NCBI GenBank assembly: GCA_029263295.1
Contig: JAJCXT010000036.1
Span: 1 to 40,343 of the forward strand
Origin: Acidobacteriota bacterium
Lineage (GTDB): Bacteria > Acidobacteriota > UBA890 > WLXD01
Direction: 5' to 3'
Length of the DNA stretch: 40,343 bases
This document shows positions 34,177 through 40,343 of this stretch, in pieces (the stretch's first letter is position 1; every line of letters begins with the position of its first letter). A program made the translations under genes and the position numbers. Under the pieces are notes generated by a model that saw only the letters and a program-made list of their open reading frames with translations, did no database searches and was not told where the DNA came from.

Positions 34177-35457
34177 CTAGGCGCCCATCAGTCGATTGGT
34201 GAGCCAGCGCTCGGTGTCGAGGGCGGCACGGCAACCGTAGCCTGCCGCCGTGATCGCCTGACGGTAGTGGTGGTCGTGGATGTCACCTGCCACGAAAACG
34301 CCTTCGATCGCCGTGTAGGGAAGCGGACGATCGCCCTCGGTCACGTATCCGAGATCGTCGAGGTCCACCGCGAGGTCGCGCAGGAGCGCAGTGTTGGGGT
34401 CGTGGCCGATCGCGATGAAGCAGCCATCCACCGCAAGGTCCTGTTCCTCACCGGTGTTCACGTCGACTGTCCGAACCGCCTGCAGGCCCGTCTTGGAGCT
34501 GCCGACGAATTCCTTGACCTGCGTGTTCCACATCATCTCGACGCGCTCGTTGGCCAGGGCGCGTTCCGCCATGACCGGGCTCGCACGAAACTCGTCACGG
34601 CGATGAATGATCGTCACCTTGCTGGCGAACTTGGTCAGGAAAAGCGCCTCCTCGAGCGCCGAGTCGCCGCCGCCCACGACGGCGATCGGTCGGTCGCGGA
34701 AGAAGGCTGCGTCGCAGGTGGCACAGGTCGAAACGCCGTAGCCGCGCAGGTCGAGTTCGCCCGGCACGCCGATTTCTTTGGGAGATGCGCCTGTGGCCAC
34801 GATCAGCGCGTCGCAGGTGTAGCGCGCGCCACCCTCCAGGATCACGCCAAAGGGGCGCTCGGCCACCTCCAGCTTCTCCGCGTGGCCGATCATGATCTCG
34901 GCACCGAAGCGCTCGGCCTGGGCCTTCATGTTCTCAATCAGGTCCGGGCCCTGAACGCCCTCGGGAAAGCCTGGAAAGTTCTCGACATCGGTGGTGGTGT
35001 AGAGCTGGCCCCCGAACTCGCGGCCGGAGATGACCAGGGGCGTGAGGTTCGCTCGTGCCGTGTAGATCGCGGCGGTCAGCCCGGCGCAGCCAGACCCGAG
35101 GATGATCACGGGGCGATGGTTTTCGGACACGGCGTTCTCCTTTTCAGCCTGATGGTTCGTAGGGTCGTCACCCGCGGGCCGGTCCGAGCCGTTGTGGGCG
35201 TGTTTCGCGAGTAGTGTGTCCAACTCGCCGCGCGCTTCGAGCGCGGCGAGTTCGTCGTAGCCGCCCACGTGGATCGAGCCGATGAAGATCTGTGGCGCCG
35301 TCAGCCGTCCGCCACTACGCTGGATCATCTGCTGCATGAGCTCGCGATCGCCCGAGACGTTGACCTCGGCGAAATCGACGTCCTTGCTTTCCAGCAACCG
35401 CTTGGCCCAGACGCAGTAACCGCAGAAGGTCTTGGTGTAGACGAGAATGTCAGGCAC
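34177..35457 (-). CDS. Glutaredoxin-thioredoxin reductase fusion
   Basis: This fusion is about 426 residues long. The glutaredoxin domain (about 1-84) has VYTKTFCGYCVWAKRLL and TAPQIFIG. A polar linker (about 85-109, His/Asp/Glu-rich) follows, then a complete low-molecular-weight thioredoxin reductase: FAD motif VIILGSGCAGLTAAIYTARA, redox CATCDAAFF, NADPH motif GGGDSALEEA with HRRDEFRAS, and GVFVAGDIHD. It would pass electrons from NADPH through FAD to the reductase disulfide and possibly to the attached glutaredoxin. GTG 35457 has AGGAA upstream and gives the normal MPDILVYTK start; GTG 35481 would add 8 residues. An internal start exists at the domain boundary. Confidence 0.9.
   Translation of the reverse strand: MPDILVYTKTFCGYCVWAKRLLESKDVDFAEVNVSGDRELMQQMIQRSGGRLTAPQIFIGSIHVGGYDELAALEARGELDTLLAKHAHNGSDRPAGDDPTNHQAEKENAVSENHRPVIILGSGCAGLTAAIYTARANLTPLVISGREFGGQLYTTTDVENFPGFPEGVQGPDLIENMKAQAERFGAEIMIGHAEKLEVAERPFGVILEGGARYTCDALIVATGASPKEIGVPGELDLRGYGVSTCATCDAAFFRDRPIAVVGGGDSALEEALFLTKFASKVTIIHRRDEFRASPVMAERALANERVEMMWNTQVKEFVGSSKTGLQAVRTVDVNTGEEQDLAVDGCFIAIGHDPNTALLRDLAVDLDDLGYVTEGDRPLPYTAIEGVFVAGDIHDHHYRQAITAAGYGCRAALDTERWLTNRLMGA
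35128..35142 (-). promoter_or_regulatory. Internal ribosome-binding site and GTG start at the Grx/TrxR junction
   Basis: On the minus strand AAGGAG (35142-35137) lies six bases before an in-frame GTG (35130-35128). Translation from it would give a free thioredoxin reductase of about 317 residues starting SENHRPVIILG, the usual size of a stand-alone enzyme. The site falls exactly between the linker and the reductase domain. Confidence 0.55.
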
Positions 35458-35627
35458 TGGGTTCCTGCCGGCGTTGGTCACGAGTGGGACGCCTGCAATC
35501 GTAACGTCTGCGGGCTCTCCTCATGTGTCCAGTTTCACGCTAGCCAGGCCGGCCGGGTAAGGTAGATCACCGTTCAGCCCATCGCGGACCTGTTGGCCGC
35601 TGAAGATCCGTTGCAGGAGCAGAATCG

Positions 35628-36386
35628 TTGCACGAGCCTGAGTTGGCGGGCGACTCCGAGAAAGGCGTGGCGCTGGTCACGGGTGGCGCCGTGCGCGTGG
35701 GGCGTGCGATCAGCGAGGCATTGGCGGCGACGGGGTACCACGTCGTGGTGAACTACTACGAGTCGGCCCGTGCGGCGACCGAGGTCGTGGAGACGATCCA
35801 GGGTCGCGGCGGTTCGGCGGCGGCGGTTCGCGCCGACGTCACGGACGCCGACGCTTGCCGGCGTCTCGTCGACCGAGCCGGTGAACTGGGGCCGGTCACC
35901 GTCTTGGTGAATAATGCCGCGCTCTTCGAGAGGAGAGCCTTCCTGGACCTGGACGACGATATCTGGCAGCGGCACCTGCGCCTCAATCTCGAGGCTCCCT
36001 ATCGTCTCAGCCTTCTCGTGGGTCGGCAGATGTGGAGCCGGGGCCATGGCCGGATCGTCAATATCTGCGGCACGGTGGGCATCGAGCCACGCGGAGACTA
36101 CGGTCCCTACTGTGTGGCGAAGCGAGGCCTGGACGAACTCACCCGCTGCTGTGCCGAAGCGCTGGCGCCGCGGGTTCAGGTCAACGGCATTGCGCCGGGG
36201 GCCATCCTTCTGCCCAGCGGGACTGATGCCGCCGAGCAGCAGCGTATTCTGGGTCGGGTTCCGGCCGGCAGGATAGGGTCCCCGGAGGACATTGCCGCCG
36301 TAGTCTGTTTTCTGGCCACAGCGCCCGATTACGTTACCGGTACCGTGCTGCCCGTGGATGGTGGCGTGTCGGTACACGACAGCTAG
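35628..36386 (+). CDS. SDR oxidoreductase, pteridine reductase-like
   Basis: This 252-residue classical SDR has the cofactor motif VTGGAVRVGRAISEAL (TGxxxRxG, with Arg as in NADPH-using pteridine reductases), VRADVTDAD, VLVNNAALFERR, catalytic YxxxK in YGPYCVAKRG, VNGIAPGAILLP and the C-terminal VTGTVLPVDGGVSV. VNNAxxF and the Arg in the first motif favour the FolM/PTR1 group, which reduces dihydromonapterin or biopterin; another substrate is possible. TTG 35628 is supported by AGGAG upstream. It is followed by the epimerase-like gene after 12 bp. Confidence 0.8.
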   Translation: MHEPELAGDSEKGVALVTGGAVRVGRAISEALAATGYHVVVNYYESARAATEVVETIQGRGGSAAAVRADVTDADACRRLVDRAGELGPVTVLVNNAALFERRAFLDLDDDIWQRHLRLNLEAPYRLSLLVGRQMWSRGHGRIVNICGTVGIEPRGDYGPYCVAKRGLDELTRCCAEALAPRVQVNGIAPGAILLPSGTDAAEQQRILGRVPAGRIGSPEDIAAVVCFLATAPDYVTGTVLPVDGGVSVHDS

Positions 36387-36398
36387 GCCGGGCCACCG

Positions 36399-37292
36399 AT
36401 GCGCGTCGCAATAGTCGGCAACGGGACGCTGGCGCCGCGCTTCGCCGCGCACGCTAGCGCGCGTGGGCACGAAGTACTTGGTGCCGGATCATCGCCAATC
36501 GAATCGTGGCCGGCTGACGTGCCGTTCAGCGAATTCGGGACGGCCGACGAACTGTCACAGGCGCTGGACGACCAGGAGCCGGAGGCGGTCGTGGTGTTCG
36601 GCCCCGGTCGAGGCGAGCGGCCGGCAGTTCCGGCGGCGGAGATCGTACGGGCTGTAGCGGCGGTAGAGGGAACGCGGGTCGTCTATTGGGGATCAGCTCT
36701 CGTCTACGGTCGTGGCGACGATCTGCAGGGGCGCGTCCTACTCGAGACTGAGCCGCTGGCGGACAGCGGACGCGAGGCGAGTGCGCTGGAGGCCGATCGC
36801 GCAGTGAACGCACTCGTGGCGGCCCGACAGGGCAACGTGCATCTGTTTCGTGCCGCCGAGATAGTAGGCGCCGGGCAGCACACGCTGCTCGCTGCTCTCG
36901 GGAGACTGGCGGTCGTGCCAACACCGGCCTCCCATCGCCACCTGCAGTTGCTCGATCCGCGCGACGCGTTCGAGGTGCTCGATCGCGCCATGGCCGGTGG
37001 CCACCCGGGCGTGTACAACGTGAGTGCCGATGGCATCGTGAAGGTGGGCGAAGCGTGCCGAGCGCTGGGCCGGAGCACGGTCCGGCTGCCGCTCGTGTTG
37101 CTGCTTCTGATGGCCTACATGGCCCGCTGGACCGGCAAAGTTGCGTCAGCCCGCGCCCTCCTGCATTTGACTGCGGGGACCCCGGTGCTGGACAACGCCC
37201 GGCTCAAGACCCACTTTGGCTTTCGCCCACGCTTCACGACACGGGAGGCACTGGCGTCCGCCCGGGACGAGGCCGTGGAGTCCACCGTATGA
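36399..37292 (+). CDS. NAD(P)-binding epimerase-like protein lacking the YxxxK motif
   Basis: This 297-residue protein resembles extended SDR epimerases: the N-terminal dinucleotide site VAIVGNGTLAPRFAAHASARGHEV, AVVVFGPG, VYWGSALVYG (where epimerases have SSxxVYG), a region like EVVGAGQ and a C-terminal AGTPVLDNARLKTHFGFRP. The Tyr-x-x-x-Lys that should follow SALVYG is not found; the corresponding stretch reads SALEADRAVNAL. A hydrophobic stretch (LPLVLLLLMAYMA) sits near 230. It may be a non-catalytic NAD-binding relative. It is probably co-transcribed with the upstream SDR. Confidence 0.7.
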   Translation: MRVAIVGNGTLAPRFAAHASARGHEVLGAGSSPIESWPADVPFSEFGTADELSQALDDQEPEAVVVFGPGRGERPAVPAAEIVRAVAAVEGTRVVYWGSALVYGRGDDLQGRVLLETEPLADSGREASALEADRAVNALVAARQGNVHLFRAAEIVGAGQHTLLAALGRLAVVPTPASHRHLQLLDPRDAFEVLDRAMAGGHPGVYNVSADGIVKVGEACRALGRSTVRLPLVLLLLMAYMARWTGKVASARALLHLTAGTPVLDNARLKTHFGFRPRFTTREALASARDEAVESTV

Positions 37293-37293
37293 T
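37288..37293 (+). promoter_or_regulatory. -10 element of a predicted leaderless mRNA for the CDF transporter
   Basis: TATGAT (37288-37293) matches five of six -10 bases and ends exactly six bases before the ATG at 37300. It overlaps the stop codon of the upstream gene. No clear -35 and no Shine-Dalgarno are seen. Confidence 0.4.
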
Positions 37294-37299
37294 CCGCCA

Positions 37300-38307
37300 A
37301 TGACCGAGCCGGATGCCGGAAGAGAGGCCGCGCGGCAGCGATTCCGCGCGCCGGAGCACGAGCGCGCGCAGCGCTTGATGGCCGGTCACCGGGCGCGCGA
37401 GCTGCAGGTCAAGACGACTATCTTCCGGCGCGCGGTATTGGCAGCCATCGGGTTGTTCCTGCTCAAAGTCGCTGCTGGTGTTGCCACCAACAGCCTGGCC
37501 ATTCTTGCCTCGAGCCTGGACTCACTCCTCGACGCGGCATTTTCCGGCCTGAACTGGTATTCGGCCGTCAAAGCAGAGAAACCACCCGACCCGGAACACC
37601 CCTTCGGGCACGGCAAGATCGAGAGTCTCGTGGGCGGGTTGCAGGCGTTGCTCCTGGCTGGTGTCGCCGTGGTCATCGCCTACTACGCGATTGGCCGCGT
37701 GCGGTCTCCGCAGCCAGTCGATAGCACGGCGCTCGGCGTGGCCGCGATGCTGGTGTCTGCAGTGGTCGCCTTGGTGCTCTCACGCTCGATACGCAGACTT
37801 GGCGCGGGTTCGGAGTCGCCGATTCTGGCTACCGAGCAGTTGCACTATTCAATGGACTTCACCACCCACGCTGGCGTCATCCTGGCGCTCGTCCTGCAGC
37901 GTTTCACGGGCATCGTCTACTTCGACCCGTTCGTATCTCTGCTGATCGCGCTATTCGTATTGTGGCAGGTCCGTGCCGTCGTGAGCGGGGCGGTGCAGGA
38001 CCTCGTCGATCGCGAACTGCCGCACAGCGTGCAGGACCAGATCGTTGCGGTGCTGGATGCTCACGCCGGCCAGGTGCTGGCCTACCACGGACTGCGGACC
38101 CGCCGGGCCGGGAGTCAGAAGATCGTTAGCCTGCACGTCGTTCTGTGCAAGACGATCACATTCGAGACATCACACCACATCGTCGATCACATCGAGCAGG
38201 AGTTGGTAGCCGCGATCCCCCGCGCCGACGTTACGATTCACTCGGATCCGTGTGGCGACTACTGCCCGGGTGAGTCGAAGTGTCCGTGGGCGCGGGTGCT
38301 GCGCTAG
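37300..38307 (+). CDS. Cation diffusion facilitator (CDF) metal transporter, FieF-like
   Basis: This 335-residue inner-membrane exporter of divalent metals (Zn, Fe, Mn or similar) uses proton exchange. The first transport-site motif is ASSLDSLLDAAFSGLNWYS, followed by EHPFGHGKIESLVGG (the CDF HPFGHGKxE signature). The second site is LHYSMDFTTHAGV. Six hydrophobic segments lie between about 45 and 230, with the cytoplasmic dimerisation domain after. The end contains HSDPCGDYCP, similar to the HxDPC end of FieF. A charged N-terminal extension of about 40 residues precedes the first helix. Its 3' end overlaps the opposing CPBP gene by 77 bp. Confidence 0.9.
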   Translation: MTEPDAGREAARQRFRAPEHERAQRLMAGHRARELQVKTTIFRRAVLAAIGLFLLKVAAGVATNSLAILASSLDSLLDAAFSGLNWYSAVKAEKPPDPEHPFGHGKIESLVGGLQALLLAGVAVVIAYYAIGRVRSPQPVDSTALGVAAMLVSAVVALVLSRSIRRLGAGSESPILATEQLHYSMDFTTHAGVILALVLQRFTGIVYFDPFVSLLIALFVLWQVRAVVSGAVQDLVDRELPHSVQDQIVAVLDAHAGQVLAYHGLRTRRAGSQKIVSLHVVLCKTITFETSHHIVDHIEQELVAAIPRADVTIHSDPCGDYCPGESKCPWARVLR

Positions 38308-39250
38308 CGCCCGCGAGTGCATCGCTGACGTCGCCGTCGCCACTCCCTGGCTCGGGCACGTCTGCGCCGTGGGCCGGGCTGTCGGGGTCTGGGTGAGTGA
38401 AGCGCAGGTAGGCCACCAACATCACCGCGAAGGCCGCTCCCGAGCCGGCCGCGAGTAACAGGGCCTGCCCCGCCGTCGGGCTGGGCGCTGAGGCATCGGC
38501 GTAGGGTACGAGCGCGAACGCGAGCAGGTTGTTGGCCCCATGGGCCAGCATTGCTGGGAAGATCGATCCGGAGCGCCAGACCAGGATGCCGAAGTAGATC
38601 CCCAGCAGCGTGCGCGACAGCAGGCCGATGGGGTCGAGATGGAACACGGCGAAGAGGAGCGCGGAGACTGCGATTGCGAACGGCCACTTGCCGCCCCGTG
38701 CCAGCAACTGCATCAGCATGCCGCGGAAGAGCAGCTCCTCGCAGATCGCGGCGAGCACGACCGCGCCCAGCATGAGGACCAAGAGGTCGGCGGTACTGTT
38801 GGCCTGTAGCAGAGTCTCCAGTCCGGCTTCCAGCGTTTCCCGCCAGGCGTCGCCACCCGGCATCATTTCGAGGACGAGCTCCTGCAATGCGCCACCAAAA
38901 AACTGCAGCGGAATGGCTGTGGCACCAGCGACGACGTAGTGGGCCCAGTGTGCCGAGCGCAGCCGGAATGCGTCGCGGAAGGGCAGCCCCAACAGCAACG
39001 CAAACAGGACAGGCGCGAGCAGAATAGCCCCCAGCTCATCGACAATGATCAGGAGCTTGAAGTCGAGACCCGCCACGGTGCCGCCCAGCGCGGCGAACAG
39101 ATGCAGCGCGAGCGCGAACAGGACAAGCGCGAGCGCGGTCCAGCGGGCGGACAGAGGTGGAGGCCAGGCCAAAGGTACAGTTCCAGCGTTGTGGAGGGCG
39201 GGGACGGGCCGCTTCAGGTAACTTCGCCTGCGGCGGCGGGATTCTAGCAT
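38231..39250 (-). CDS. CPBP-family intramembrane metalloprotease
   Basis: This polytopic membrane protein of about 339 residues has the CPBP (Abi/CaaX-type) glutamic/metallo-protease motifs: EELLFRGMLMQLL (EExxxR), FAVFHLDPIG (FxxxH) and HGANNLLAF (HxxxN). About seven or eight hydrophobic helices are present, followed by a Pro/Asp/Ser-rich tail of about 55 residues. Bacterial members may process membrane peptides; the substrate is unknown. ATG 39250 (MLESRRRRR) was chosen, giving a basic N-terminus before the first helix; the frame is open further upstream without similarity. The tail is encoded opposite the CDF C-terminus. Confidence 0.85.
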   Translation of the reverse strand: MLESRRRRRSYLKRPVPALHNAGTVPLAWPPPLSARWTALALVLFALALHLFAALGGTVAGLDFKLLIIVDELGAILLAPVLFALLLGLPFRDAFRLRSAHWAHYVVAGATAIPLQFFGGALQELVLEMMPGGDAWRETLEAGLETLLQANSTADLLVLMLGAVVLAAICEELLFRGMLMQLLARGGKWPFAIAVSALLFAVFHLDPIGLLSRTLLGIYFGILVWRSGSIFPAMLAHGANNLLAFALVPYADASAPSPTAGQALLLAAGSGAAFAVMLVAYLRFTHPDPDSPAHGADVPEPGSGDGDVSDALAGASAAPAPTDTSTHPGSSRHTDPSES

Positions 39251-39287
39251 GACCAATCGAGGGTACCGATGACCGGAGATACGACAG

Positions 39288-39710
39288 ATGACTGAGGAAG
39301 TGACGCGCAACCCCACGCCGTTTGACGAGTTGCTGGGTCTGGAGGTGCTGGGCGCAGCGGACGGCGAAGCCGAGGTGCGGCTCGCGCTCACTCCCGCTCA
39401 CCTCAACCGTCGTGGCGTGGCCCATGGCGGTGTGGTGTCGGCCCTCCTCGACGTCAGCTTGGGTGCGGCCGTCGTCTCGACGACGACTGCCGAGGAATGG
39501 TGCGGCACGCTGGAATTGTCGGTGCAGTTTCGCGACCCGGCGCGCCGTGGCCCCCTGACCGGTCGTGGCAGGGTCGAGAGGCGGGGCCGGCGGGTGGCAT
39601 TCGCCGCCGGCGAGGTAGTCGACGCCCGCGGGCGCGTTGTTGCCGCCGCGCACGGCGTCTGGACGATCTGGCCCGTGAACCCCGACAAGCTCCGTCGCGG
39701 TCAGTCGTAG
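39288..39710 (+). CDS. Hotdog-fold thioesterase (PaaI/YdiI family)
   Basis: This 140-residue acyl-CoA thioesterase has the signature HLNRRGVAHGGVVSALLDVSLGAA, in which HGG and the following Asp form the active-site region. LELSVQFRDPARRG and GEVVDARGRVVAAAHGVW complete the hotdog fold. Members hydrolyse phenylacetyl-, benzoyl- or other acyl-CoAs; the substrate cannot be fixed. GGAG lies about ten bases before the ATG. The gene diverges from the CPBP protease gene and its last 10 bp overlap the opposing NamZ-family gene. Confidence 0.88.
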   Translation: MTEEVTRNPTPFDELLGLEVLGAADGEAEVRLALTPAHLNRRGVAHGGVVSALLDVSLGAAVVSTTTAEEWCGTLELSVQFRDPARRGPLTGRGRVERRGRRVAFAAGEVVDARGRVVAAAHGVWTIWPVNPDKLRRGQS

Positions 39711-40343
39711 AGCAGATGGCGAGCGCGCGCTGTTCTGAAGGTGGCCAGGTCTTGCCCCCAGCTGGCGACGATAGCTGCGGCGGACATGCCTGTGTCGAGT
39801 TGATCGTCGATGGCGTCGTCGCCCCACAGCGGCACCAGCCGTTCGCGCTCCCACTCGGCGCCGTAGAGCCGCTGGAGTGTGACCGCGATCGTGGCCAGCG
39901 TAAGGCCACTGTCGAACGCGTCGCGATCGGTTACCTCCAGATAAACGCCGCCGCATTCCTGATCGGCGTGCACGCTTGCCGCTGGCGTCTGAGTGCGAGC
40001 TGCCACCTCGAGGCCAGGTAGCGCTGCGGAGTTGAGCGCGGCGGCGAGGTCGCTGCCATCGATCCATGGCGCGCCGAACCACTCGAAAGGTCCATCAGTG
40101 CCACGCCCGACGGAAATATCGGTCCATTCCAGGGGGCCGAGGGCGGGGTACAGGAGAGCCTGTTTCGGTTTGCGCATGTTGGGCGACGGGTTGATCCACT
40201 CCAATCCGGTCTGCTCGAACCACATCTCGCGCCGCCACCCCGAGAGGCCGACCACCGTCAGGTCCGCGCCGATGGCGAGTTCGACATTGAAGTAGCGAGC
40301 GAGCTCGCCGATGGTCATTCCGTGTCTCACCGGGATGGGCGCG
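39701..40343 (-). CDS. DUF1343/NamZ-family exo-beta-N-acetylmuramidase, C-terminal part
   Basis: About 213 residues of a longer gene, open through the right edge (the frame reads PIPVRHGMTIGELARYFN from the border). Typical blocks: RHGMTIGELARYFN, GADLTVVGLSGWRREMWFEQTG, WINPSPNMRKPKQALLYPALGPLEWTDISVGRGTDGPFEWFGAPWIDG and GGVYLEVTDRDAF. NamZ enzymes remove terminal MurNAc from peptidoglycan fragments during recycling. The N-terminal part lies outside the window. The apparent ATG at 40316 or GTG at 40330 is internal, not the true start. Confidence 0.9.
   Translation of the reverse strand, partial: APIPVRHGMTIGELARYFNVELAIGADLTVVGLSGWRREMWFEQTGLEWINPSPNMRKPKQALLYPALGPLEWTDISVGRGTDGPFEWFGAPWIDGSDLAAALNSAALPGLEVAARTQTPAASVHADQECGGVYLEVTDRDAFDSGLTLATIAVTLQRLYGAEWERERLVPLWGDDAIDDQLDTGMSAAAIVASWGQDLATFRTARARHLLYD

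Noticed and set aside
35482..35627. Possible promoters in the Grx-TrxR / SDR divergent gap (TAAGGT on plus, TACGAT on minus)
   Set aside because: -35 partners are poor or wrongly spaced; too weak to call.

Overview
GC-rich (roughly 65%) bacterial chromosomal DNA, densely packed with about 32 protein genes on both strands. No rRNA, tRNA, CRISPR array, transposase or phage gene was seen. Diderm traits include an outer-membrane beta-barrel, two lipoproteins, TatA and an EnvC-like LytM protein. Class II ribonucleotide reductase, SelB, an FG-GAP/UnbV giant protein, a VWFA protein of the type first named in Acidobacteria, and a NamZ-type hydrolase point to Acidobacteriota or a neighbouring phylum. 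That placement is inference, not proof.

Layout. 1-183: start of a pyrimidine-nucleoside phosphorylase (-). 448-3905: tightly coupled operon of four exported proteins (VWFA, small exported protein, matrixin-like protein without its zinc histidines, beta-barrel). 3929-7258 (-): two paralogous lipoproteins, tatA, selB. 7307-10517: thiolase, 3-hydroxyacyl-CoA dehydrogenase, EnvC-like protein. 10548-12128 (-): rpoD. 12247-15243: MidA-like methyltransferase and gamma-glutamyltranspeptidase. 15254-16279 (-): threonine-dehydrogenase-like SDR. 16536-19352 (-): nrdJ, with two strong hairpins after it and a promoter plus putative NrdR boxes before it. 19836-20135: ferredoxin with a textbook terminator. 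20239-24108: divergent BON-domain gene and a 1126-residue TPR/FG-GAP/UnbV protein. 24116-25425 (-): thyA-folA. 25532-33470: lipA, E1-alpha, E1-beta, E2, E3 of a 2-oxoacid dehydrogenase complex, then recD2. 33484-40343: metallo-hydrolase, glutaredoxin-thioredoxin reductase fusion (-), pteridine-reductase-like SDR, epimerase-like protein, CDF transporter, CPBP protease (-), thioesterase, and the C-terminal part of a NamZ-family protein (-).

Most striking points. (1) In the lipA-linked dehydrogenase operon, E2 and E3 look intact, but E1-alpha has lost its ThDP/Mg2+ motif and the whole catalytic His loop, and E1-beta carries Gln where the BCKDH family has its catalytic His. (2) The matrixin-like protein keeps the fold signature but none of the three zinc histidines. 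(3) A glutaredoxin-TrxR fusion has a ribosome-binding site and GTG start exactly at the domain junction. (4) Four genes have a -10 element ending exactly six bases before their ATG and no Shine-Dalgarno, which predicts leaderless mRNAs. (5) nrdJ has a good sigma-70 promoter with two NrdR-box-like sites 32 bp apart.
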